From: Strobilurus pachycystidiatus
Taxonomy: Eukaryota; Basidiomycota; Agaricomycetes; Agaricales; Physalacriaceae
Length of the DNA: 64,000 nt
Assembly: GCA_019915135.1 (NCBI GenBank)
Contig: JAHLMK010000008.1
Span: forward strand, 1,364,001 to 1,428,000
Direction of reading: 5' to 3'
Part shown: one piece after another, positions 1 to 12,412 of the stretch
How positions within the stretch are numbered: position 1 is the first letter of the stretch
Layout: every line of letters starts with the position of its first letter
Notes under the pieces: generated by a model
What the model was told of the DNA's origin: nothing
What the model saw: the letters and a program-made list of their open reading frames with translations, nothing else
The model's database searches: none
Program-made: the position numbers and the translations under genes

Positions 1-3000
1 CCAGGCGTCGCTGCTACAGGAGAGTGTCCCACACAATCTTACATGGGACGCGAAACCACAGGACGCCAACAGGACCCTTCAATTGTAATGTCGCTGAGCC
101 AGGATTCCTCTCTTCAGGCTCTCTCGTACGCCATTGAGTCTCGAAATAACAATGCATGCTATCTTTTGTGCCGAAGTCTCTTCTCCTCTCGATACCGATA
201 ACAACACAGATCTGGTTGAAACCTCTCATACGGCGCTCTTGGGGAGCCTGCCAGCACATCACGTCCACTCTCCGATGCTCCCATCTTGAAATGTCTTCCT
301 CATGGCGTGATCTACTCGACGTCGGTTCAAGTGTTCGGAATCCCACAGTCACAAGTACCTACACGATCAATGAAGTGCATGCTGCGAAACTATAGTCTCG
401 ACGCCTGACATGATGATGCCGGGCTTTTTCGACTCTACAGCCGCATCCTGATTTCTCCTACGCTATCTGTTTACTTCATGACCGGAAGAAATTGTCTACT
501 TGAACCTCGGCGGACTAACCGGAACTCTCGAGCTCTCTGTTACCATATCCATGTCAAAAGATACTCTGTCCCAATCGGTACCTTCGCCTACGCCACATCA
601 GCCATCACCTGTGATCGGCACCTGGCCTACGTACATCTTCCCTCCCGCGGTCCAGGTTCTCCAGTGGACGACAACGTGACGCCTCCGGACCTGCTCTGCC
701 AGTGCCAGGTCGCGCGCGCTTACACGTCTACATCTGGAGTCTTTCGTCCGAACCGACGACAGAAAGTTGCATGCCAAGAGGCGCACTAGCGGAAGTATTT
801 GGAGAGATTGAATACTACGCGGCATGTCAATCACCAGAGTGTCATGAAACTTCTAGGCAAAATGGGCACCGTTCAGCTTTGGTAAGATGGGCCCGACCCA
901 CTGTTCATTCAGCTTTCTAAATCTCTACATCAGAATCAGCACGATCCTGCAAAATTCGATCTCCGAGACCCCAACATCTGGAGACTTGGCTTAGCCTTTC
1001 GAGCTAAGTACGACGCGACGATCGGTCTCGTCAATGGGACGCGTCCCGATGAGGGAGCGTTCGAACTTGGAGTCGTTGTGAGAGATCTCAAGTACTCAGC
1101 TTGGCTGTCGATAGCAAGAGGTTCAGATTCCAAAAATAATGTTATCGTCTTCCTGATTTCGAAGGCCGGGTCTATCCAGAGATCTCCAGAGATTAGCGCT
1201 TAGCTTCCGTCCGGATCCCGTCCCTTCAGTGTCCCTCCTTGCGGATATCACGGCCCTGCATTGCACTTTGTTCCGTTTTTTGCCACAATGTTCAAAGATT
1301 CAGCGGATCAATAGGGTCACCTTCGGCAGACGATGTAGTGGGAGGAAACCGTCTCTCCTTTGAGCGGACATCACTGTTCTCGAGCGCTGGGAGTGGCAAG
1401 GCAAGATCAACAGGTAATATCGAAGGGACAACGGTCAAGAGGAAGATGCGTGTATCAGTACTTGAGGAGAGGGACGAAGACGAAATTCTCTATTGCGACC
1501 ATGCGTGGCGGATTGCGATATCGATGGCGGAGTTTCGAGAAAGCCGAAGCCAAACTTCATATGTTCTTGCGCTCGCGATGCAGTCCAGACTCTAGATATG
1601 TATGTGGCGGCGGATTGAACGGGAGGAATCAGTGAAATGGTTCAAGAATGACTTGCCGTGTGCAAGCGGTCCATGTAGGTGTGATGACCAAGGGAATGAT
1701 AAGATGATGAAGGCCACTCATGATACGAGAGGGCGAGGGAGGAGCGGTGGGATATTCATCATTGGACTAGCGAGGAGGATACCAGTAATTAAAAGTGCCG
1801 AACGAAAGACCAGCAGTCTGGCGGCAGGTAGTATGAGTGGAGCATTGCGTAAAGGATCCGGAGAGATAATCTGGAGCTGTGGCCTCGAGAATTCATGGAC
1901 AGGACGCCTAGTCTTGTCGACGATTTCAATCCGTTGATATTAAACGTAGATGAATTCCCCTCGTAGTGGCCCTTGGATGAATATCAATGAGGTACCAGTG
2001 ACAGCCTGAGGTCTGCATTGAACACGAACGATAAGAAATGAGCTCCGGAGTTGCAGGGGATTGGTGAACGCATATCCTTGTCGTAGCGATAGGTGTTGTC
2101 GGCCTGATGGGCAAACCTTTTGTACACTGACTGCCGAGGAACAATTGGGCATAGGGCCGGTTTGTGGCGACATGGCTGTTTCGAAGGAGTGCTGTCGTCG
2201 GCAGAGTGTATGAGCCTCATGGAAGACCTGTCGATCATCTTCTGTTTCACGGAGCCATGTCCAAGGCACCAATAATTCAAAGGACATGGCCCTCCATACG
2301 ATAGCAATCCTCGCTCTGAGCCTCTTGTAAGAGCTTTACCTTACCTCAACAAATCGACCTGAAACCGACGCTGCCAGCAAGCTGAGGCAGGGACCAGTCA
2401 GATACACTTTCTTTTGAGGTGCGTAGCCCATTACGGTACCTTAGCGGTGTTCAAGAGTCTTGAATACTGAACGGTAGCCCCATACTAGCCCAGGAGTCCG
2501 ATTTCCAATCGCCCAGGGCGCTCCCACTTCTTCCAGCGCTCCAACGAGTGAGACAGTACCTCGACAAACCTCCGAGAATAGCCAGAGGGACGAATAGCCA
2601 GAGGGACGTACGAGTCAACGTTGCGTATTCATCTCCGCATCTTTGACAGGCAGCTACACCCGAGCCATCGCCGCCATTTCCAGCATTTCCGAGGGAATCC
2701 GTAGACTTGGAGATATCACTATAGGTGCGTTACGCAGTCCTTCATGAGTCTTAGATTTGACCGTGAAGCATAGACCAACGTCACCATTCTTCGTCCAGTT
2801 CGCATCTCGGTCCTGCATGTTAACCTCTCTTTGAGAGACCAACAGCCTAGTCCATCTCAGGCCTACTCCCAGCATCATTGGTCACTGGGATAATGAACAC
2901 CATGGCCAAATTTCAGCGAACGAAACAAGGAAGCGTCCCCAGCGTCATCTTGGACACAGCGACGCGTCTCCGTGACCTCCATGCCCTCTTTAAGGTACTT

Positions 3001-5060
3001 GGAGGAGTTCAGGGCGTGCAGCACAGAGGACGCAACCGTACGTGAGACGAGAAAGAACACTTCCCTTTGCATAGCATGCTCAGAAATCCTTGAACACTGC
3101 AGTACTTCGTGAACTGAACGAAAAGCGCGGCACGCGTAGAAACTTTAGCAGCCCAGACCTCACGGCGAAAGTCCTTTGTGTGCTCGTCCTCTGAACACCT
3201 GCCAGTCGCAATCTTGCAGCCTACGTTCTCCTGGGCGGGCTGCTGCCGCGTCTTGCCATCCTGGGAAGGCCGAACCCGACGACCGACGTTGCCATATCCG
3301 GTGACTTGATGACGCTTGCTTGATCGTGACTGGTATACCTCGGCGGATCTATCCTGTACAAGGAATGGGCCTCGGAGAGCTCATTGGGATTACATCCATG
3401 GTCGCATAATGTTCGTCGCGTCGGTAGGGTCGCGCCTATGGTTGGGTTGACTGACTCATGTAACAGAATGTGTCACATACCCGAAATAAACGAAAATAAT
3501 TCGCTGGACTGGGGGATATGTCGAGAGTTGCCTGAAGCATGGACCGGAGAGTTCCTAAGGACGGAGCTACTGGTAGTGGTGATGGTTTGGTAAGTGCCCC
3601 GCGATCGAGGGTACGACGCATACGCCTAAACTTCGAGGCTTCTCTAGGATTGAATGGATGATGGAACTCACGGCGGCGCTACTTGCTGGCACCCACACCT
3701 AGGAGATAGCGGGGCATCGAAAGTAGAAAGAGCATCACTCGCCTTGGCTGCCACGCGTCAAATCGAGGGCATTTTGATTTCCAAAACCAGAGGTCTATGT
3801 GGGGAATGGGAGAGTTTTGACGGCGATCAGCGTTACATTTCTGGCTTGGAACCTACATTCCCTTTGTGATGCTGCTTCCAACTTAACTCACGAGCCGCCA
3901 GCTTTTGACGTGGCTTCGTACCCCAGATCCTGGCGGGTTTCTCCTGGGTGGGATTACAATGGTAATAACCTCCCGTTCCCTGTTTTATTGGGCCAATCTC
4001 CTCACTAGGTCGTTGTCCCACCACGCCAACACGCCCCGAGATGACAGCCCTCCCCTCACCCGACCTCCCGACTCAGGTCCTTGAAGCCACAATCCTGTTC
4101 AACGTGTCGATGCGCACAGGCTCGCCTCCTCCCCCTGCCAACTCGGCACCCCCAAGGAATCACCCAGACGCCAACGAACGCGCCGCACGCCGACGCCCAG
4201 TAAATCTCCATCATGTCTGATTATTCCTGGGGCTCATGTATCCTCAGGAGCCAGCCTTCACCGACACCCACGTCAGCGTCCTGATGGACGCTAGCATCCA
4301 AGTCTTCCTGGTGAGCCGCCGCCGCCGCTCTGCTCTCGACATCACCGTTGTTCACCTTCAATCCCTCTAGCCTCGCGAAGGCGAAGACGACGCCATCCTC
4401 CTCACGATCGCGATATCCTCGAACGAGGAGGTCATCGTCACCACTGTCGACGAATGGGGTGGCCGCTGGTGCCACACATGTCGCTCGACCATCGTCTTCG
4501 TTCGTCCTTACTCATGCATCGAAACTTGAAATCTCATCCATTCTTCATTTCAGGAGCACGCCATCAGCGTGCGCATGTCGGCGTAAATTGGCCTCCTACT
4601 ACATCTCCTCCGATCTCCATGTGTACAATCAATTTGGCTTGTTTTTTTGTTGTACTTTCATAATTCATTTCGTTCTCCATCCTTACTCCGCGCGACGCGC
4701 ACTGTCAAATCTTCGATATGGTCAAAATCAGCATCGGACTGCATTTCGCGGAGCAGGACGTTCACCCTCAATGCGACTTCGACTGTCCCTCCAAGTATGC
4801 ATGCCGGTGTGTACGCTCGTAGCCCGACCCCGGACCAGCTTCTACTTCTCGAGGCAGACCCCTTGGCTGTCTGGCATCTGTTATACTTTCGGAATTCATT
4901 TCATTCCACATCCTCACTCCGCAATTCTTGATTTGGGCAAAGTTCACTGGCCGTGTATCCTCGAAGCGTCGGAAAGGCGGGACCGGGACATTCACCCACT
5001 TCCACGTATCCGTGCCAGTGTGGTACGCTCCGCATAATCTGCTCATCAACCGTGGCCTTA
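1..5060 (+). repeat. Arm A of a long decayed inverted repeat
   Basis: This stretch holds only short, stop-interrupted reading frames. It is homologous, piece by piece and in the same order, to the reverse complement of about 16720-21290. Examples are 130-170 against the complement of 21120-21190, 3640-3960 against the complement of 17630-17950, and 4640-4830 against the complement of 16730-16940. Matching blocks look roughly 75-85 percent identical by eye, with many indels. The right end (4640-4830 and 4860-5060) contains the same terminal block twice in tandem, while arm B has it once. The part at 4370-4475 can be read as an acidic, beta-rich segment resembling the small gene at 22785-23434, so the arm includes a dead gene copy. 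The left end may continue beyond the window. I see no reverse transcriptase, transposase or terminal repeats. Homology is direct; the gene-duplicate interpretation is inferred. Confidence 0.75.
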
Positions 5061-5636
5061 TGATTCACCAGTCCGTTCGCCCCATCTCCACGCTTTCGTC
5101 TCGAATCTGCACATGTTTCATCTCTTTGTGCCAAAGGCAGGCGCTTGGCTGTATGGTCCTCGCGCGTTGCATTTCTTCTATCAGAAGTGGAGGATGGCGG
5201 ATGTGTGTAAATCCAATGTGGAATACTTAGAGCATGGCACATACGCGTCGAGTAGTTTGGGAGAATGGCGGGTGGGGAGTACATACATAGGTGTTTTGGC
5301 TATCAACTGCCCATAAAGAACCTCCGATATTGGCTCAGAGGATCAGACGCGCCAAATATGGTGTGTGAGCAGTAAGTTATGGAGGCTCAATTCTTTCTGG
5401 CGTTACTGGCACTTCAAGTTGCTAGGTATCGGACGGCGTACACGAGTACCTCATCCAGAGTGCGCAGTTCCGTCAAAGCCATACTATGTGTGTGTGTTGT
5501 TCTCATCCCAAGCCGGCCACGCGGATATGGGACAGGGAAGGCGGTGATTGGACTGGAGCATTGATACTGGGCAACTCTAACAACAGCGAGCGCTTCCAAG
5601 TACTGCTCTCTGCCCTAAGTGATACACCACAGTAAA
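5061..5636. other. Intergenic, no gene seen
   Basis: This lies between the end of repeat arm A and the stop codon of the kinase-like gene. Short open frames exist on both strands but none shows a recognisable domain or sensible splice sites. It presumably holds the terminator region of the kinase-like gene. Confidence 0.5.
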
Positions 5637-7917
5637 TCATATCATGTTAACCATTTCCAAATCGTGCTCTACCGTAATCACCGAACCGACGTCCACACCG
5701 TCCGGCCGGCGTATAGTTTCACTGTTCATGCTGTGCGGGTATGTGACTTCACCAATTGGCCCGGACCAGTCAAAGTCCACCAGCATCACCCGACGACGAT
5801 GACCATCAACCCTTTGTACCAAAACATTGACGTCCCGCACATCACCATGAACGAATCCTAGCGAGTGCAACGTTTGCACAACCCCCCGGATCTGACGCCG
5901 CAGCCCATCGACCTCAGCTCGCTCCAGAAGGTGCAACGAGACATAGTCAGCGGAGAGATCCTCCATGACGATCATGAACCAGCCAAAGAACTCGTTGACT
6001 GCGACGAGTCTCGGTGCGAGTCCACCAGCAGACGCACGCGCGTGGGCGTCTGCACAATAGCGCCGGCTGAATTTGATGAAGAGCTTCGTTGTCGGTTGGG
6101 CCTTGTCATGGGCGCGGAACACACGCTTGTCGCCGAGGAAATTGGACCCCCGGGCCCAGCGTTCGTAGACAAAGTGATGCTGCTGCTGCTGTCCATCCAG
6201 TGTGTAAAAGTCGCGGAAGGGGAAGCCCGCATCGTGGTCGAGCAACCGGCTACTGACATAGTAGTTGTGTAGTCGAAGAAGAGCAATCCGAAGGGAGCTG
6301 ACCATCCTCTCCCCAGCGGGCAATACACCAGTGTTGTTGGTTGCATGCACAGAAAGAGGAATTGATAGTAAGGGCTCGATGTTAGGCACTTCGGCGAAGA
6401 CAGCAACGGCGATGGTCAGATGAGCACCTATGTAGAAAGATCATTAGGAACAAGCAAAGGTAAAGAAGTACTGTAGTCACTCGCCGGTGTGGGTAAGGAT
6501 GATAGCAGGGAAATTGACCTGGCGCTGTTGGCCCGGCGGAATTGTATCCATACAACTTCGGACTTGCTCCAGCCAACAATGAATGCCTTCAAAATACGGC
6601 TCCGCGCCCCGTGTCCCCACCTCATTCTTCACCCCTTGCACAAAGTAAAGAAACTCAGCGCGGTCGTTCAATGCCCGGAAGTCCCCATCAGTTGTGTATG
6701 AAGTGCCCGTGATCACTTTGGGTCCAAGTAAGCTGGCCGCGGTGGGTGCGAGACGCGCAAGAATCTCAACGAGTCTGTCGCGACGCTGCCCGTCATTCTC
6801 GAACGTCGCAGTCAGTTCTCTGCGGAGTTCGCGAAAGCACAGAACGTCGGCGGGGGAAGGGACGCAGTGGATGAGGTTATGCTGGAACTCGCACAGAATC
6901 TCGTCCATGAGTGAGGCTGGTACCGCTAGATCGTGCGTCACCGGCCGGCCACAGTAGATCCGTCGGGCGTCCTTCTGTTGAGCCGCCCTAAAGGCCTCTA
7001 GGGTTCCTTCAGATGACGGCGGTCTGGGAGGGTTTTGCGCGAAAAACTGACGCCGCGCGTCTGGGAATCCAAGTTCGCCGGGCATGTCCGCAACTTCTCG
7101 GAGTGCCAGTGAGAGGATGCTTTGGCAGGTTGAGGGACACGCACGACTCGGAGGGACATCTGCTATGAAGTGCAAGTCGCTCAATGGGATACCGTATGGA
7201 TATACATCTTCAAACGTAACTCTTCTCTGGTGTGGTTCTCGCTGCTCGTGGGCAGCGACCTCCAGCGCTATGTCTTTGTCATCCTGCTGGATTGAAATGT
7301 ATTTTTGGGGCTAATGTACTCAGCGTGAGCGCTCCATACCGATTGTGTTACAGTACGCTTACCTTGTAAAACACAACGTTCCTCTTTTGACGCGACGTGA
7401 GAGGTGGGTCCCACGTTGCCGTCATCTTACTCAATGATGCACGATAAGGTACCGTCGCCACCTCTTCCACCATTTCGGTGTCCATGCGGAAGATGAAAAC
7501 ATTGCGTGCAGCTTCTCCTAGAGGCGCATGAGTCTAAACGAGACAGGAAGATGTAAATGTATCATGCACCTCGAATGAGAATGTGTAGTTCCCAAGGGTC
7601 GGGGTCCGGAAAGGTCTGCGCTAGCGTACCCACGCGTGGCTGTACCTCCAATTGACCGGGATACTCGTTGATCTTCCTCTGTAGATCGGACGCGGAGATA
7701 AAGCGATGGCTCCTGCTGGTATCTAGCTCAATCGTTAGCACGTCAGGACTCGATAGAAAGCTGATACACGACGCGCAATATACACTCTGTCCTGCAGGCG
7801 AAGATATTCCGGTCCCAGGACGTCTTGGAGTCTGTGCCAATCGGTCGACGCGTCGAATTCTTCGAGTACATAGACTTGGAAATCGACGAAGAAGATATTG
7901 AGGTATATGTTGGTCAT
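5637..7917 (-). CDS. Protein kinase-like protein with Crinkler-like N-terminal domain
   Basis: Five exons (7917-7786, 7726-7570, 7517-7363, 7310-6485, 6427-5637) give one continuous frame of 686 residues. The first hundred or so residues resemble the ubiquitin-like header of Crinkler (CRN) proteins, ending in a segment like LAQTFPDPDPWELHILIR. The C-terminal third is an atypical kinase fold of the kind common in mushroom genomes: the catalytic loop reads HGDVRDVNVLV and the metal-binding motif reads MLVDFDWSG. A phosphotransfer role is inferred from these motifs; the substrate is unknown. The intron at 6428-6484 begins with GC instead of GT, and only that choice keeps the frame. The start at 7917 is the first ATG giving the N-terminal domain. 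The gene sits inside the loop of the inverted repeat, 2 kb from the 3' end of HD2. Kinase assignment is solid; the Crinkler label is tentative. Confidence 0.8.
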
Positions 7918-8401
7918 GATGGTGGTGAGACTGAGAGTCGCGACGGAGTCGGTCGTCACGCTATTCCCGCTCGCGGGTTCAAGCTCAAGCTCAAGTCCCG
8001 CCTATTCTCGGCCTCGATTTGGATATCATCTCGCTTTCAACACTATCTTAGACCTCATCCAGACGTATTCGGCACGTGTATTGCTGGTCAGAGGGCCTCT
8101 GAACCAAATACGAAATTTGTCGACATGACACCTCAATTGTGCTTGACAAGGCATACTCGCCCTCGACGCGTACACTCTCGCTGTCGATCAACTAACTATC
8201 ATATATACCTCGGCATTCTCCCAGAACCCTAGTCAAGAACAACGTCCACATTCAAACCACATACTGCATACTTTGTATCTTGCCAGTGTCCCAGTCAATA
8301 TTCATCAAAATCATGGTGGGCCCGCAGCCGGGGCAAAATCTTTTCATAATTGACCATTTTCTTTCTTACTGCTTTACAATAAATGGCATATGACCCAATC
8401 A
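7918..8401. promoter_or_regulatory. Upstream region of the kinase-like gene
   Basis: There is no convincing exon here on either strand; frames are short and antisense to the gene. It should contain the promoter of the minus-strand kinase-like gene. No specific element could be recognised. Confidence 0.35.
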
Positions 8402-9055
8402 TATGAGCCTGTTGTGCTTGTGCGTCTCGCCAATGACGTGCATCAGTTTGAGCAAGGCATTTCCGACGCCGACCATTGACGTGTCACAGATGTAGGACAC
8501 AAAGAGCGTGCGGAGGAGGAGCGGGTGTGGTTCTTGATGATGGGGATGAACGGGCATACAAAGTCGAGACGGCGATGTGTTGTATGTAGCCTGAACGGCA
8601 CAATAGTCGTCTCAGAGTCGGCGTCGAAGCTGTACGGCCGCAGTGTCTTTTGTTGATGTAGCGTCCTATGGCTTTGAGTCCGGCCAAGGACCCGATCAGT
8701 ACGTACACAAAACGAGTGTGAAATCACAAGCGATGGTTCCAAATACACTCATGAATGCAAGCTGGGGGCGCGAGAACAAAAATGAAGGCCGCCATACCCA
8801 AGAAACATCTGAAGACGGCTGATGACCTTGATAGGGTCACCCTGGCCAAGGCTTAGTCGGGGCATTGGGTGTGTCCAGCGCCGAGCGTCCGCATCGCTTC
8901 CTTGTGTTGCGTAGGCTCTTGCTGCCGATGGGTATTGACTCACAGAGTTGGAAGGTGACGGGACGCAATTTGATTCGTCAACAGCGGCCCACAGGTAAGT
9001 CTTTTGTCAACACCAATCTTGTCAACTTGACTCACCGTGTTGGAGGTTGCCACCA
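8402..9055 (-). CDS. Possible small membrane protein gene, unresolved
   Basis: The minus strand shows several coding-like pieces that could be joined by short introns, but I could not build one certain model. A start may lie near 9053, followed by a donor-like GTGAGT near 9035. Two hydrophobic stretches appear, one around 8800-8770 (reading like FLGMAAFIFVLAPPA) and one around 8706-8650 (reading like VLIGSLAGLKAIGRYINKR). A sensible C-terminus, ending in GETHKHNRLI and a TGA at 8402-8404, lies in another frame, so at least one more intron or a frameshift is needed. If real it would encode a small protein with one or two membrane helices. The alternative is a decayed gene. No family was recognised. 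Confidence 0.25.
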
Positions 9056-9992
9056 TTTGTGAATGTTGCCCAGACGCAAGACCCTCGGCGCGTGCTCGCT
9101 ATCTCATTGTAAGCTCTTTCTCCGCGTTTAGATTTGTTTGGGCTTGAGTTGCCTGTCGTGCACATCGATTTTCGCCGCAAGAGCACCGTGACGCCTGCTG
9201 TCCGTTCGATTGGATTGCGCCTGAGACGCTCGCGTTGACTTCCGTGTAGTGTGCCCTGCGCCCTATATTGCCCGCATTGCCTGCTTAGCGCCCAGCGGCT
9301 GCCGGTGTCATTACTGCGTCCGGTCACCGTCAGGTAGCTGTGTCTCGCTTCGCTGTGTCCTGTATTGCTCGCGTTGTCCTGAGTTTGGTGTACTCCGTCG
9401 CCTGGCATACGTCTGTGTTTCTTATCCGAGGAAGGCGTTGTCCTTTGGGTGCAAAAATCCATCACAGCTTATTAAGAACTCGGGAGATTCAGCACAAGCC
9501 AAGAGATCATATAGCCCAGGTGACCAAGGTCTGGATCCAAGGAAGTTGGCGCAACACGGTGGGGCGGGGAATGAGTGGACGTGGTCGTGGAAGATGAGAC
9601 TCGAGAGAGCAAGAGGAAAAAGAAGACTCACAGCCACTGATCCGATGTGACAGGGGTCACATTTTGGTGTACCTGCACAGGTACGGCACCCTTATGAAGG
9701 ACACAACCGGTTCAAAAGTAAACTTTTGCGCCGGAACATACGAATGTGCCATGATCTCTTCACTCCCCATATGCGGCGCAAGTAAGTGCCAAGCATTTCG
9801 AGCCGCAATGGTCGTAACCTTGAGAAACACACGAGAATTGGAAGATGAACAGAAACGGACGCGGATGGATTGTACACGACTAGGATAAAAATAAGCGAAT
9901 AAAGATACAGTAACGAGTATAGCGGGGAAAACAAGACAGCAGCAGAGCAAGACAAGACAAAACACAGAAACACAAAACAGAAGCATAGCGTA
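9056..9992. other. Intergenic, no gene seen
   Basis: There are only short overlapping frames without recognisable domains. Around 9248-9385 two loosely similar segments (each with a TATTGC-CGC-TTG-CCTG pattern) suggest a weak local duplication. The 3' end of HD2 borders this region. Confidence 0.35.
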
Positions 9993-12319
9993 TCACCACC
10001 CACCCCCACCCCCGCCCCCACCCACATCCAGATCGACATCCATACCCTCCACCCTCACCGCACCCCCCACATCCACATCCGAAGGCTTCTGCACCTCCCA
10101 GCCCATACCCTCCAATTCCAACTCCACATCCCCATCCACGTCCACATCCGAGTCGTCCGACGAACCAGACCCAGAACCAGACGTGAGAGAAGGCGTGCGC
10201 GACGACGACGACGACGAAGACCGGTGTTTGTACGGCGCGTACCGCACACCCCCCAGCGGGCCCCCCTTCCCCTTCCTCGCCTTCTTCTTCCTCTCCCACT
10301 TCTCCCTCAGCCTCTCCTGCTCCTTCTCCTTCGCCTCCCTCTCTTTAGCCTTTTCCTTCGCCTTCTCCCGCGCCTCCTTCCGCTTCTCCTTCAACGCCTC
10401 CTTGACAACCAACCCCTGGCGCCACCGGATGTACCACCGCGTATCCTGGGTGACGCCACACTTTGCCGCGCCGACGAGGAGCGAGCCGCGGGTGTGTTGT
10501 GGCTGGGACGGGGGCGGGGAGAGCGAGGGCGGGGTTGGGGGGATGTACGGCGCTGGACCGGGACCGGGGGCGGGCACAGGGGAGGACCCCACGAGGCCGC
10601 GCCAGACCCAATCCCTCGGGTCCTCCTCGCCGGGTACGATGGCCTTCTCGCCGGCCTCGCGCATGCCGAGGGTCGTGAAGGATGAGTAGAAGAGGTATGT
10701 GAACTCGTGCATGTCTGGCGCTTTGCTCTTGGTCTTGGTGGCGGTGGTAGAGAAAGAAGCCCTCGGCCACAACGCGGCATCAAACGCCAACTTGCCTTCC
10801 CCGCGCTGCCGGGCGTCTACAAATGCCTCGATGGATTTGGAGCTAGGCACAGCCGACTTCCACGATTCGTCCAGTGCGTTGGGTGTTGACGATGGCGGTG
10901 TTGGGGCTGCTGATTCGTAAGCACCAAGAAAAGCCACGAACCAAAACACGCACCAGGCGCCAAACACCCCCAGCGTCCGCCCAAACTGCCCCAGCCTTCC
11001 CTCCAGTGCTCCTCCTGCGCCCGCCGCTCCTTCTCCTCCCTCTCCCGCGCAGCGATCGTCCCGTTCCCGATCGCGTACAACCGCTCTGGCTCCCCTCCCG
11101 TCTTGTTGTTGTTGTTGTTGTTGGTGGTGGAGGTGGAGGTGGGAGGACCCCCGCTGGCATACAACTCGATGGCGTTCAATAGAGACTGCGTCTTGGCGTC
11201 TGGCGTGCCGGAGACGGAGAGCGTGCGGTGTGATTTGACGAGCGGGATGTCGGGGCGGGTTTGGCGGGTTATGCGGCGTCGGTTTTGGAACTGCGAGCGA
11301 GGGATAATCAGTTGGGGAAGAGCGTAAAGGTGAGGCTCACTCACCCAAACACCGATCTGCCGCTCGGTCATGCGTCCTACTCGTGCGAGGGTGCGTTTGT
11401 CCGCTGCGTTGGGGAACTGGTTCCATGCGAAGTATGCGGTTAGGAGGGGGATGAAGTCCTAGATAATGTTGGCGTTAGCACAGATTTCTGGGGGATGTGT
11501 GGCGTAGAATTGGGATTGCCGGAGACGGGTAAATATGATGGTATGGGTCTGGTGGAGGTGGGTGGCACATCGTAGGATCAACGTGTATCTAACGATGGTA
11601 GCGTATGGGATATACGCGAGAATGGGGGAGGTGTGTGCATTTCGAAGGATTGACAGGGGTGTCGAAGTGGGGTATGGTGGAGAAAGTAAGGCTGATATGA
11701 GAAGTATGTGTGTTTGGAAGTGAGATGGAGAGCGGCTACAGGAACGGGGGAAGAAGGAGCGAGGACGTACGTGGTTAAATGGTGTTGCGGATGTGCTTGG
11801 TATGGAATTTGCGGCTTCAATGGATTGAAGGATATCCGCTTTGCCCTCCAGGTACTTCTTGAAGAGGGGCGGAACAGCCTGATTACGAAACCGATTTTCC
11901 AACACCTTCGCGAGAGCGTGTAGAGTATCCGTTCGAGGTGTAGGGAAGGCCATTATGCGACGGTATGATTCGTTGAAGAGCCGCCGATAATCTGCCCTGA
12001 GGCCATCGAGGACACCTCGCAAAGATTCGTGTAGCTCTGGAATTGGCGGTTTGCTGGCGAGCTCATTCTCGACATCGGGAGGAAGCTGTAGCTGGAGGGT
12101 GATGGGCACATGCTGAACACTGTGAACGGGCCGCGGTACGATAGAGGGATGGGAGGCACTGAGCGCCTGCTTGAACAACTTGGTGATGTCTGCAATTTGC
12201 AGGAGGACGGGACGTATGACATCTGGCGCGGCCATAGCAGTGAGCATATGGAAGGTGGTGAGTCTGGTAACAGAGCGAGACCTCCCATTGTTCGACATAT
12301 CGGGAATTATTTGGTCCAA
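9993..12319 (-). CDS. HD2: HD2 homeodomain mating-type protein
   Basis: HD2-class homeodomain transcription factor of the mushroom A mating-type locus. It is expected to pair with an HD1 protein from a different mating type and act in the nucleus to switch on dikaryon development. Four exons (12319-11771, 11458-11345, 11290-10954, 10909-9993) give 638 residues in frame. The homeodomain spans exons 1-3: helix 1 around FIPLLTAYFAWNQFP, helix 2 ADKRTLARVGR, helix 3 TERQIGVWFQNRRR, with the canonical WFQNRR. An intron cuts exactly between W and F. The N-terminal 170 residues would be the allele-specific recognition region. The C-terminus is lysine/glutamate-rich, then serine-rich, acidic and finally a glycine run. 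Later starts at 12247 or 12235 are equally possible. It is divergent from HD1 and shares its promoter. The class is certain; the exact N-terminus is not. Confidence 0.93.
9996..10026 (-). repeat. G-rich tract at the 3' end of HD2
   Basis: The coding strand of HD2 carries five runs of three or more guanines within about 30 bases just before the stop codon, encoding a run of glycines followed by tryptophan. Such spacing fits the classical G-quadruplex pattern. It could affect replication, transcription termination or sequencing quality. This is a sequence observation; folding is inferred. Confidence 0.6.
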
Positions 12320-12412
12320 GTTGCATGGTCAAACAAGCGGAGTTTCAATTTGAATTGACGCATAAAGGCTCTCCTGCTGTTTTCCATCCCTATTCCAAAG
12401 AACTACACAAGC
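12320..12412. promoter_or_regulatory. Shared divergent promoter of HD1 and HD2
   Basis: Only about 93 bp separate the outermost HD2 start from the HD1 start, up to 177 bp if HD2 starts at 12235. This head-to-head arrangement is the usual one for HD pairs in Agaricomycetes. The promoter must serve both genes. No specific operator was recognised. Confidence 0.6.

Noticed and set aside
4348..5037. A 229-codon open frame in arm A
   Set aside because: Arm B carries homologous DNA in which this frame is broken, and the coding-like signal is in a different frame; treated as chance within the repeat.
10183..11182. Several long plus-strand open frames of 100-170 codons
   Set aside because: They are antisense to HD2 exons with extreme base composition; the minus-strand frame has the homeodomain and correct splicing.
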